Below are positions 10,212 through 17,860 of a stretch of 48,036 bases of DNA, in pieces; position 1 is the stretch's first letter, and every line of letters begins with the position of its first letter. The stretch is from the NCBI GenBank assembly GCA_903834925.1, contig CAILLA010000223.1:1-48036 (forward strand). The letters are read 5' to 3'. The translations under genes and the position numbers were made by a program. The notes under the pieces are model-generated. The model had not been told where the DNA came from. It saw only the letters and a list, made by a program, of their open reading frames with translations, and did no database searches. Source of the DNA: an uncultured Schlesneria sp. (GTDB lineage: Bacteria; Planctomycetota; Planctomycetia; Planctomycetales; Planctomycetaceae).

Positions 10212-10224
10212 AGTTGGTACAACT
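10212..10224. promoter_or_regulatory. Short palindrome upstream of the caspase gene
   Basis: AGTTGGTACAACT has 5-bp arms around GTA and lies about 170-180 bp before the caspase-like gene, in the 271-bp stretch that opens the putative conflict locus. It might be an operator, but it is short and unsupported by a second copy. Confidence 0.15.
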
Positions 10225-10394
10225 GATGCACAACGCCTTTTGGCCTATGGCATGAACTGCTGCCAATTCGCGAAAAGTGATTTCTCCTCCATTGACGCGT
10301 CCTTCTTCGACTGCGTTTAATCAATTCAATTGCAGTTTCCTCGCCCTTCTCCGGTCGCAAACGATTGCCCTCGGCGTAGAAGGAATCCACTGAA

Positions 10395-11774
10395 ATGAAC
10401 TGCAACAAAACCGATTGGAAGGTGGGATCTGTGAGAATTCGAGCTCTCATTATTGCGGTCGAAGACTATCCGAAGTCTAAGACGACCTCCACCAAATTGG
10501 AGGGAACGATTGCGAATGCGGAAAACTTCGCAAATGCGCTTCAGGCTTGTTTGAATGTACCTCCTGAGAACATTCTGTTTTGCTGCTCAGGTACCACCAA
10601 CATTCAACAACCGCGAGGAGCGAATAAGCAAGATGTCAGTGATGCAATTCAAGAACTGATTCGCGTAGGAGCCAACCAAACAGACTGCCTGTTTGTGTAC
10701 TTAAGCGGGCATGGTGTGATGAAGCCAGCACAGGGGCCTGAACCACACACGGATGTTCTGCTGTGCGCAGACTTTATCTCCAACGTGGGTGGAACGTCAT
10801 CGTTTCAAATTGATGAATTGACAACACGCCTGGCTCGTGGATTAGGAGTCGGTACGCATCTAACATTCGTGGATGCCTGCCGGACAGCTGACCCCGTGTT
10901 CCCGATTACGCCTTTCGATTTTATCGTGCCGCAGGCCAATGGAACCGCTGACCGGCTACGATTGTCATCAGTATCCACTGGTAATTCCGCAGTCAACGAC
11001 GGTCTATTTACAAACACCTTGATTGACAGTCTCAACGGACGCTTGTCCCTGGAAATCGACCCCACGGACCCCACTTCATGTTGGGTCACCTTTCGCAGCA
11101 TCCTCAATGATGTCAATCGCGCGATGGAACCTCTACAGCGAGTTCCAGAACCAAAGACTGAGGGAAAAGCGGATTACCGTATCCACAAGTTTCAAAGAGC
11201 CAACGCAGTACCGTCAGTGCTTAGCCCCGATGGCCGAAAAGCACCGCCTGTTGAACTGTTGCGAGACAATGATGAAATCATTTTTCTTGGCGAAACAAAC
11301 AGTCAACTCGCTGGCAAATTGAGGGACGGTAATTGGACGATCATTCTCAATAAGCCAAATTTTCTCGAACAGGCATTTGAATTGCGAAAAGGGCGAAAGT
11401 GGAAACGTCTCGATGTGTTCAGCATTGAAGATCTTTCCACGGCGGGGCGGCCAGATCGAACGGTCGCTGAACTTGAACTCGAAAGACAAGAAGCGGAAGA
11501 CTTCTTGCGAACCAACGCTTCGAGGCTTGCCATCGAATTGCGACTCTATCGCTACGCTTATGCCGGTGTTTATGCCTCCCTCTGGACTTCAACTGACGAA
11601 AAACGGCGTGCGCATGTCAGTCCCCGTGTGTTGGGGATGGATATCCGCACGGCCCCATCGAGTGATTTTGTCGATTTTCCCGGTAATCGTCACCCAACGA
11701 TCGGCAATTACTTCGAGCTGGTCAAAAAGATCGTCTCACAGCCGTCAACATACTGCATCTATAAACAGGCATAA
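10395..11774 (+). CDS. Caspase-like cysteine protease (peptidase C14 family)
   Basis: The N-terminal about 245 residues form a caspase/metacaspase fold. A first strand (RALIIAVEDYP) is followed by a helix and strand, then the catalytic His motif VYLSGHG (H106) and the catalytic Cys motif FVDACR (C162). A later strand and helix (GLFTNTLIDSL) complete the fold. The caspase fold cleaves proteins after Arg/Lys or Asp and in bacteria is often found in abortive conflict systems. The remaining about 210 residues match nothing I recognise; they contain strand-rich and coiled segments and may sense or regulate. A GTG at 10431 (residue 13) has a purine-rich AAGGTGG just upstream and may be the true start. 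It is followed after only 15 bp by the double-trypsin gene, implying one transcript. It has no signal peptide, so it should act in the cytoplasm. Confidence 0.85.
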   Translation: MNCNKTDWKVGSVRIRALIIAVEDYPKSKTTSTKLEGTIANAENFANALQACLNVPPENILFCCSGTTNIQQPRGANKQDVSDAIQELIRVGANQTDCLFVYLSGHGVMKPAQGPEPHTDVLLCADFISNVGGTSSFQIDELTTRLARGLGVGTHLTFVDACRTADPVFPITPFDFIVPQANGTADRLRLSSVSTGNSAVNDGLFTNTLIDSLNGRLSLEIDPTDPTSCWVTFRSILNDVNRAMEPLQRVPEPKTEGKADYRIHKFQRANAVPSVLSPDGRKAPPVELLRDNDEIIFLGETNSQLAGKLRDGNWTIILNKPNFLEQAFELRKGRKWKRLDVFSIEDLSTAGRPDRTVAELELERQEAEDFLRTNASRLAIELRLYRYAYAGVYASLWTSTDEKRRAHVSPRVLGMDIRTAPSSDFVDFPGNRHPTIGNYFELVKKIVSQPSTYCIYKQA

Positions 11775-11789
11775 TCTGTCGAGGCCATC

Positions 11790-13880
11790 ATGGAAAACGC
11801 ATTTAGACAATTGTCCGCCCGTGTCGAACGTGCTTTTCGATACTCGACCCCGACAAAGGTGGCTGGAGGCCGTCGTGCGATCGTGGGACCGCACAATTTT
11901 AGTAAGCTCGTTCAAGAAGCAGAGGAGGCTCGCCAGATTCTCCTGAAAGGGGGTGAGCCGAATCCGGTTCAATGGGCCGCGATCGAGCAAGCAATTCGTT
12001 TGCAACGTCCAGCGCCGACCTGCAATCGGGATGGAATTACGGTACTTCCACAGGAGGGGAATTGGCTCGCGGAAGTCTGGACGAAATTTCAACCGATGCT
12101 ACAGCAGTTGCAAAGAAGCGTCGCCAGATTGGACCGCATTGATGATCCAGAAGGTGGCGTCAATGGACTGACTGCGTTCGGAACCGGGTTTCTGGTAGCC
12201 GCTGACAAACTAATGACGGCAGCACACGTTGTCGATCAGCTCAGTTTTTCGACAGGACGTCTCGAACGTGGTCAAGCGATTGCCGAATTCGAAAGTTATT
12301 ACCATCAAGCGACCAGCGAGACTCGTGAAATTGTCAGTGTGCTTGCAATTGATCACGAGATCGATTTGGCACTATTGCAAATCAATCCGATCGATGTCGA
12401 CGACGGGTCGCGACCGCTTCTGCTCAACAAACAGAGTCGAGCGGTACCTGAATTTCCGGTTTGCGTGATCGGATATCCCTTAAACGATCCACGAAACCCT
12501 CACCCCTTGGTTGCTTTACTTTTTGGGGACGGATTCAAGATCAAGCGAGCGGCACTTGGTGAAATTATCGACGTTGCTCCCACGCGGTTCTCCCACGATT
12601 GCAGCACGCTTGGCGGCAACAGTGGATCGCCCGTCATCGATCTTTCCACTGGACTTGTCTGCGGCATCCACGTCCAAGGCGAATCGCTGATGCGCAATGA
12701 AGCGGTCAGCGCAGCCGTCGCGACCGAGTTCATGTCCGGAAAGCCGAAACCACCTGACCGGAGAAAAACTTCTCGGCCAGCCGCAACCCTACAACACAAT
12801 CTGGTTTTCGACGACTTTTTCCGCGAGTTCAGGAACGTCGATGCAGAATTAAAAGCCGAGTTGGACGCAGCTTTTGAAGATGCCGAGAAAAAGGAATCGG
12901 TTGCAGGTGCTGGCAACCCATTTTTACGTGAAACGATCGTCCTGACCAAAGGGCGTCCCGTTCTCGACATTAAAAATGGTGACACAATTATTGACTTTAA
13001 TGAGGTCGAGAGTGAGATCTGGAGGAAGCGACTGAGCGATGCTGACCGCCTGCTGGCTCCTAACATTTCCGCTGTGGGCCGGATTGAATTGGTGAACCAT
13101 CCTCGGGGTGTTCCGTGGATCGGGACCGGATGGCTGCTCAAAGATAATGTTGTTGTGACCAACCGGCATGTTGTTGAGGAATTTGGCGAGGCATATGGTT
13201 CCGACTTTGTCTTTCGGCTGGGTATCGATGGATCAATGATGCGAGCCAACATCGATTTCCTGGAAGAGTTCGGTAACGACAATCGCCGTGAGTTTCCACT
13301 TTTCAAGATCATGCACATCGAACGGGGGGGTGGTCCGGATCTTGCATTTCTCCGCATAGAACCGATCGACGGACAATCTTTGCCTCAACCCGTAAGAATC
13401 TCGTCGACCTCCGCCCAGCCAGGCGAACAGGTCGCAGTGATTGGGTATCCCGCTCGCGACCCTTCCTTTCCCGATCCACAAGAAATGGATCGAATCTTCA
13501 ACAATCGTTACGACAAGAAGCGACTCGCACCAGGATTCATCACGGGAAAAGAAGCTGACCGCATCTTTCATGACTGCTCAACTTTGGGAGGAAACTCCGG
13601 TGGAGAAGTTGTCTCATTAAGAACCGGCGATGCGCTCGCCCTTCATTTCGCCGGAACGTTGTTCAAAAAGAATCACGCTGTACCTATCGAGACCGTCGCA
13701 CAACGATTAGATGACGTCTTGAATCATCGGTTCAAACAATCCTGGAACGTGACGGCCACGAGCCAGGAAGTTTCGAATGTGCAGTCGAAGATCGATTCAG
13801 GCGTGATTGAAATCACAATTCCCGTCAAACTTCGTGTCGAGGTTGGCAACCACTCGACAACAGGTAACGAGCCGATCTAA
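11790..13880 (+). CDS. Tandem trypsin-like serine protease (two complete catalytic domains)
   Basis: This 696-residue protein carries two trypsin-fold proteases in one chain. The first (about residues 125-315) has TAAHVV with H146, DHEIDLALL with D192, and GGNSGSPV with S278. The second (about 430-640) has TNRHVV with H460, GPDLAFLRI with D517, and GGNSGGEV with S603. Both triads look intact. A helical N-terminal segment (about 35-115) and a charged helical linker (about 340-425) flank them and could be adaptor or effector-associated regions. There is no signal peptide, unlike DegP/HtrA proteases, and no PDZ domain is visible, so cytoplasmic action is likely. GAGG lies 5 bp before the ATG. 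The gene follows the caspase by 15 bp and precedes cdd by 31 bp. A role as partner or target of the caspase in a proteolytic cascade is inference from this linkage. Confidence 0.85.
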   Translation: MENAFRQLSARVERAFRYSTPTKVAGGRRAIVGPHNFSKLVQEAEEARQILLKGGEPNPVQWAAIEQAIRLQRPAPTCNRDGITVLPQEGNWLAEVWTKFQPMLQQLQRSVARLDRIDDPEGGVNGLTAFGTGFLVAADKLMTAAHVVDQLSFSTGRLERGQAIAEFESYYHQATSETREIVSVLAIDHEIDLALLQINPIDVDDGSRPLLLNKQSRAVPEFPVCVIGYPLNDPRNPHPLVALLFGDGFKIKRAALGEIIDVAPTRFSHDCSTLGGNSGSPVIDLSTGLVCGIHVQGESLMRNEAVSAAVATEFMSGKPKPPDRRKTSRPAATLQHNLVFDDFFREFRNVDAELKAELDAAFEDAEKKESVAGAGNPFLRETIVLTKGRPVLDIKNGDTIIDFNEVESEIWRKRLSDADRLLAPNISAVGRIELVNHPRGVPWIGTGWLLKDNVVVTNRHVVEEFGEAYGSDFVFRLGIDGSMMRANIDFLEEFGNDNRREFPLFKIMHIERGGGPDLAFLRIEPIDGQSLPQPVRISSTSAQPGEQVAVIGYPARDPSFPDPQEMDRIFNNRYDKKRLAPGFITGKEADRIFHDCSTLGGNSGGEVVSLRTGDALALHFAGTLFKKNHAVPIETVAQRLDDVLNHRFKQSWNVTATSQEVSNVQSKIDSGVIEITIPVKLRVEVGNHSTTGNEPI

Positions 13881-13896
13881 TCATCAAGAAAGCAGA

Positions 13897-13902
13897 ACGG
13901 AG
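13897..13902 (+). promoter_or_regulatory. Ribosome binding site deciding the TTG start of cdd
   Basis: ACGGAG lies 9 bp before a TTG at 13912. A longer frame can begin at an ATG at 13807, but that would overlap the protease gene by 74 bp and add 35 residues not found in cytidine deaminases. This site therefore supports the TTG. Confidence 0.5.
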
Positions 13903-13911
13903 TCTTCACAA

Positions 13912-14319
13912 TTGGAAACCGAACCGAACCTCATCCGCTTGATCGAACTGGCAAAAGCGGCAAGCAAGAAGGCGTACTGTCCCTACAGCAAATTTCAAGT
14001 TGGCGCGATCGTTGTCACTGAATCTGGCGAAGAATTTTCCGGATGCAACGTGGAAAACGCATCATACGGATTGACGATCTGCGCCGAGCGAAATGCCATT
14101 TTTCAAATGGTCGCGCAAGCTCGACATCGGATCAAGCTGGTCGTGATTTACACACCAACAAAAGAACCTGCTTCTCCATGCGGCGCATGCCGGCAGGTGA
14201 TCAATGAGTTTGCAACAGGCGTACGAATCGTTTCCGCATGTGATTCAGAAAAACGGATTGACACGACAATAGACCACCTGCTTCCCGGTGCTTTTGGGCC
14301 AAACAATCTCGGTAACTGA
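13912..14319 (+). CDS. cdd: Cytidine deaminase
   Basis: From the TTG the product is 135 residues, the normal length of the small tetrameric cytidine deaminases such as that of Bacillus subtilis. It has the zinc-site signatures CAERNAIF (catalytic Glu in the CAE motif) and PCGACRQV (two zinc cysteines), preceded by YCPYSKFQVGA and GCNVENASYG. It ends with LLPGAF, also conserved. The enzyme hydrolyses cytidine and deoxycytidine to uridine and deoxyuridine in pyrimidine salvage. It sits 31 bp after the double-trypsin gene and before a strong terminator, so it is probably the last gene of the caspase-trypsin transcript. It may be a housekeeping gene caught in the locus or may take part in nucleotide depletion; the sequence looks like an ordinary Cdd and does not decide this. 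Confidence 0.92.
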   Translation: METEPNLIRLIELAKAASKKAYCPYSKFQVGAIVVTESGEEFSGCNVENASYGLTICAERNAIFQMVAQARHRIKLVVIYTPTKEPASPCGACRQVINEFATGVRIVSACDSEKRIDTTIDHLLPGAFGPNNLGN

Positions 14320-14610
14320 ACCGAAGATTCAACCCCGATGACGAACTTCCGCCCCGACAAAAGCCATGACAGACCGACTCTTCGGCAATTCAAGGGAGAC
14401 GACTCGCAGAACTGTCGACTCATGCGTGGGCTAAACTTTTCATAAACGGCGTGTCCCGGGCGTTCGCATGGCTTTCTGGTAAATCCTCGATCTTCGTCGA
14501 GTCGAAAGTTCGGGTTTGGGTGGATATCTTCTCGGCTACCCCTTGCAATATAATCCGAGCGCCAGGCATTTCGTGGGTTGAGTGAGCAACCGAACCACGC
14601 GATGTTGATG
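14320..14610. other. Intergenic stretch with no supported gene
   Basis: This is the 5' portion of the 411-bp gap between cdd and the TIR gene. An open frame on the minus strand (14148-14630) crosses it but is largely the shadow of cdd and shows no family features. Apart from the terminator just downstream, I see nothing coding in it. Confidence 0.5.
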
Positions 14611-14648
14611 CGATTGACCGATGCTGGCATCGGTCAATCGAGTTTTTT
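14611..14648 (+). terminator. Strong intrinsic terminator after cdd
   Basis: Perfect 14-bp arms (14611-14624 and 14627-14640) are separated by TG and followed by AG and six T residues. This is a classic Rho-independent terminator for plus-strand transcription. It should end the caspase-trypsin-cdd transcript and separate it from the TIR gene, which begins 83 bp later. The T-run is only on the plus-strand side. Confidence 0.85.
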
Positions 14649-14718
14649 CGTAGTCAATTCAAAAATATCAACCGTCAAAGTCAGCAATGTAGTTTGATCG
14701 ATTGGAATCGTTTCCGAG

Positions 14719-14724
14719 AAGGAT
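14719..14724 (+). promoter_or_regulatory. Ribosome binding site of the TIR-SLOG gene
   Basis: AAGGAT, 6 bp before the ATG at 14731, is a clear Shine-Dalgarno sequence in a window where many genes have none. A dedicated promoter should lie between the terminator and this site (14649-14718), but I could not place -35 and -10 boxes with confidence. Confidence 0.55.
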
Positions 14725-14730
14725 CTGTAA

Positions 14731-16893
14731 ATGTCATATCTACCTCCGCTACACATCCATCTTCTTTTCCATCCTGCGTCTGTTGACGGTCGAAAACTGG
14801 GGGAATCGCTGGTGCCGAGATTTTTGGCTGCGCCAGCCGTTCGTGGTTTGCGTGTTCCCGTTTTTCTTACCCCCGACCGAGGTGATGGCCTGCCACCTCG
14901 GCTGGCACCCGATCCTCAAATTCCGAACGACGCGGACTGGTTAAACTTGGACGCCGCCCAACATACTGTGGTTGTCATTATCGCTGACTCGCGAATGAAT
15001 CGGCGAGTTGGCGGCGGAACCGGTGAAGAGTGGGGCGAGTTCGCTAAGAAATTGATCTTCAATTACGATCCCGCACGTCATGCGGTCCTGTTGGTATCGC
15101 TCGACGATCAGGGCGTGAAGTTGGAAGAATCGCTTGCAGCACTCAATTTCATCACGTTCAAACAAGATCAGGATCAACTGGCCCGCGAGGAAGAGATCGC
15201 GTTCCAGCTGGCCGTACGAGCGTTCATGTTGTTGCGAAGTTCAAACAAAAACCTGGATTCGACAAACTCGCGACTGCAGGCCCCCGTCTGTTTTTTTCTA
15301 AGTCATGCTAAGGCCGACCTGGATAAAGATCGTAAAGGCCCCGTGCATCGAGTGCTTGAAGAAATCGCCACCATGCGGATTGATAACTGGTATGACGCAC
15401 GAAAGATTGGGGTTACCGAAGAATTTACCGATGTGATCAAACAGGGAATCGAAGACTCGGACCTGATGATCGTCTTTTTGACGGATTCCTGGGCGAAATC
15501 ATCCTGGTGCCGGATGGAGGCGGCTTACGCAAAAGAAGTTGCTACACCGATTCTTATTGTTGATGCACTGAAAGACGGTGAGCCAAGAAGCTTCCCCTAC
15601 GGAGGAAACGTCAAGGTTGTACGATGGCCAATTCCGGACGAAGCGACGTTACGCGTTTGCCTGGGTCAGGACGTCCTTCAAGAACAGATCGAAGCAACCT
15701 TAAGTAAGTTTCGACCAATTGCTGCCAGAAAACTGTTGAGCGCCTGCATTCTAGAAACCCTGAATCGTTCACATTTGTTGAACCAAATGAGTAGTCAGGC
15801 ACGAAAGGGCGATGTTTGTCTGGATGTTTCTCCGGAACCAGTCCACCTTGCAACTCATCCCAAGGAGAATTCGTTCCTTTATCCCGACCCTCCGCTGACG
15901 GGTGAGGAATACAATTTCTTGCGAGGCCTTCGCCCCGAAGGGACCTTTGAGACGCCATTGATGCGCATCGCCAGCGCGCTAAAACTCACGAAACCGCTGT
16001 CGATTGCCGTTTCTGTTGCCGACAGCGAAGTTTTGTCGAAACATGGGCTGACGCCGTGGCACTTAAGAACGATTACTGATGAGATTCATCTCTATTTATT
16101 GGTTGCGGGATTGCGGATTGCTTATGGAGGGAAACTCGAGCCCGAAAAACTTGACGACCCAGATAACTTCACCTTGCGACTTTTTAATCTGGTAACGGCC
16201 TATCGAGGATTGGCAACAACGATCGGAGCCAACCTTGCACCAATTCTCAACGTCGCACCCTGGCCACTTTGGAAGTCGTATGACGACAAGGTTCTGGACA
16301 AGTTTGGTACGATTGCCGATCTTGAAGAAGTCCCTTGCCCAGAGCTCGATCTCTCAGATACCGAGCTGAAGCCGCTGCCAAACGGATTCGTTGTCCCGAA
16401 TACGATCCCTCATCAGTATGCATGGGGCTGTTCCATGACGGCGATGCGTGAGAAGTTAACGGTCGATTCGTTCGCGCGCGTCGTCATGGGAGGCAAAATC
16501 GAAGGCTACAAGGGTCGCTACGCCGGGTTGATTGAGGAACCCTTACTTTCTTTGCGTGCAAAGAAACCACTGTTTCTGATCGGTGCATTGGGCGGCTGCG
16601 CACGACTGGTCATTGATTTGATTGAGCAACGCGATCGACCAGAGATGACAACCGAAGTCGCGCGAGCCAACATACCGGACTATGACGCTTTAGCAAACTT
16701 CTATGCGATTAAAGGCCGAGAGTTCATAACTCGCGAGCAACTCGCCGCTGAGTTCAAGAAAAGCGGGAAGGACGGCCCTAAAGATGCCCTCCATAATGGT
16801 TTGGACGATGATCAAAACCGAGAACTTTTCTATTGCACGGACCCACATCGGATTGCAGAATTAATTCTGACAGGAATTTCAAAATTGATTTGA
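14731..16893 (+). CDS. TIR domain protein with C-terminal SLOG-like nucleotide-sensor domain
   Basis: This 720-residue protein has three parts. Residues 1-170 form a Rossmann-like region (LHIHLLFHPAS, GLRVPVFLTPD, TVVVIIADSRM, EEWGEFA) that resembles a diverged TIR-like domain. Residues 184-300 are a canonical TIR: CFFLSHAKAD, then a helix, DSDLMIVFLTDSWAKSSW, and CRMEAAYA with the presumed catalytic Glu263, so it probably cleaves NAD+ and may make a cyclic ADP-ribose signal. Residues about 422-630 look like a SLOG fold: a SIAVSVADSE strand, LLVAGLRIAYGGKLE, MGGKIEGYKGRYAGLIEEPLL (partial) and FLIGALGGCARLV. SLOG domains bind NAD-derived nucleotides, as in Thoeris ThsA. A short helical tail follows. 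It has its own ribosome binding site and lies after the terminator that ends the caspase-trypsin-cdd unit. No transmembrane segment is seen. The TIR call is firm and the SLOG call is good. Confidence 0.85.
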   Translation: MSYLPPLHIHLLFHPASVDGRKLGESLVPRFLAAPAVRGLRVPVFLTPDRGDGLPPRLAPDPQIPNDADWLNLDAAQHTVVVIIADSRMNRRVGGGTGEEWGEFAKKLIFNYDPARHAVLLVSLDDQGVKLEESLAALNFITFKQDQDQLAREEEIAFQLAVRAFMLLRSSNKNLDSTNSRLQAPVCFFLSHAKADLDKDRKGPVHRVLEEIATMRIDNWYDARKIGVTEEFTDVIKQGIEDSDLMIVFLTDSWAKSSWCRMEAAYAKEVATPILIVDALKDGEPRSFPYGGNVKVVRWPIPDEATLRVCLGQDVLQEQIEATLSKFRPIAARKLLSACILETLNRSHLLNQMSSQARKGDVCLDVSPEPVHLATHPKENSFLYPDPPLTGEEYNFLRGLRPEGTFETPLMRIASALKLTKPLSIAVSVADSEVLSKHGLTPWHLRTITDEIHLYLLVAGLRIAYGGKLEPEKLDDPDNFTLRLFNLVTAYRGLATTIGANLAPILNVAPWPLWKSYDDKVLDKFGTIADLEEVPCPELDLSDTELKPLPNGFVVPNTIPHQYAWGCSMTAMREKLTVDSFARVVMGGKIEGYKGRYAGLIEEPLLSLRAKKPLFLIGALGGCARLVIDLIEQRDRPEMTTEVARANIPDYDALANFYAIKGREFITREQLAAEFKKSGKDGPKDALHNGLDDDQNRELFYCTDPHRIAELILTGISKLI

Positions 16894-16920
16894 AGATCGT
16901 CTTTCAAATCAAGGAAAACG

Positions 16921-16960
16921 AATAGGATGTATAGGTCTTATACGACCTACACATCCTATT
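16921..16960. repeat. 40-bp near-perfect inverted repeat downstream of the TIR gene
   Basis: Arms of 17 bp at 16921-16937 and 16944-16960 pair with a single A/C mismatch around a 6-base centre, TTATAC. It starts 27 bp after the TIR-SLOG stop codon. No T-run follows on either side, so it is not a standard intrinsic terminator, though the hairpin could still stabilise the mRNA 3' end or be a recombination or protein-binding site. Confidence 0.7.
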
Positions 16961-17020
16961 GTGATCTTGCCAATAAATGACATGCATCAGCGATCGAAGC
17001 CGTTGTCATTTTGACGGATT

Positions 17021-17070
17021 GCCCGTAACGGGCATTGGATCTAAATGCCCGTTACGGGCATTGGATCTAA
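17021..17070. repeat. Two tandem 24-bp repeats, each with a palindromic core
   Basis: Copies at 17021-17044 and 17047-17070 differ at one base and have a 26-bp period. Each starts with GCCCGTWACGGGC, a 13-bp palindrome, followed by ATTGGATCTAA. The pattern of two palindromes on adjacent helical faces (26 bp, about 2.5 turns) could be a regulator binding site. It could also be a remnant of a repetitive extragenic element. It lies between the TIR gene and a decayed PEP-CTERM gene. Confidence 0.65.
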
Positions 17071-17153
17071 CCGACACCTTGCTTGAATTGGCTTCAAACA
17101 GCCGAATCAATGAAAAACATTTTCGGCGTCGCGCGCAATGGCAATTCAATGAA

Positions 17154-17860
17154 TCACGAGCACGAAAGTGACTTACGTCGCCGTGCCATTCCGACAACCC
17201 AGAATCCAAGTGCCGACAAAGCAAGACTGAAGGTGCCGGGTTCGGGAACTGGTACGGGCCACCTAGTGATAAGTCCGTATTCGACGTCACCTTGAGCGGG
17301 GAAGAGCCATAACTGCCACCATTATAATAGGCATCATATTCTGTGCTGACGCCCACCCCAGTGGCGTCGCTTGCAAAGCCCCACGCCACAGATGACGTCG
17401 AGCCGCTCAGCTCAACACAGTAGCGAGTGTTTGCGGAGAGAGCGATGGATAACCCCTAGGGATCGTAGACCGTTGGAGTGCTAGACAATGTATCGTCGCC
17501 AAACGTTCCAAGTGTCGCCAGCACCGGATTGGTGATATCTGGGCCGGGGTTCCCGCCGACTTGGGGGCCATCACTGACGAGACTCACGGTAAAACTATTC
17601 TTACTTGATGTGTCACCAGCCAGTAACAGTTTGACGTCACTGAGGGTCAAGCCGCTGGAAGCCGCGCCAGTCGCAAACGACGCATACTGCGGCCCGTCTC
17701 CGCTTAGCGGATCAGGATTTACATATGCTGGAGGGGTGGCTGCCGAGGGAGGCGCGGGAGTTACCGAAAGGTTGTCGAAGACCACACCTGCGTGAACGGT
17801 TTCACCCAGTGACATGATGGCAACAGCGATAGCGGCGAGAACTGAATTGCGAATCAGCAT
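17154..17860 (-). pseudogene. Broken PEP-CTERM surface protein (choice-of-anchor type)
   Basis: A clear ATG at 17860 has GAGGAG 9 bp upstream and encodes a signal peptide (VLAAIAVAIMSLGETVHA), then a strand-rich extracellular region. An in-frame TAG at 17456-17458 follows '...PTVYDP', yet the same frame continues with sensible sequence (GLSIALSANTRY, VELSGS, VAWGFASDATG) down to about 17260. There a frame change is needed to reach VPVPEPGTFSLALSALGF and the closing ARRRK, an intact PEP-CTERM sorting tag (PEP motif, membrane segment, basic end) that stops at 17154-17156. PEP-CTERM proteins are exported and processed by exosortase. Two lesions make a decayed gene the simplest reading; sequencing errors are the alternative. 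No exosortase gene is in the window. Confidence 0.75.

Noticed and set aside
10124-10394. Looking for an attachment-site direct repeat shared with 16894-17160
   Set aside because: No matching pair of direct repeats was found by eye at the two borders of the caspase-TIR locus, so integration as a mobile island is not supported.
14148-14630. 160-codon open frame on the minus strand
   Set aside because: It mostly overlaps cdd in antisense and crosses the terminator; no ribosome binding site or family feature is visible.
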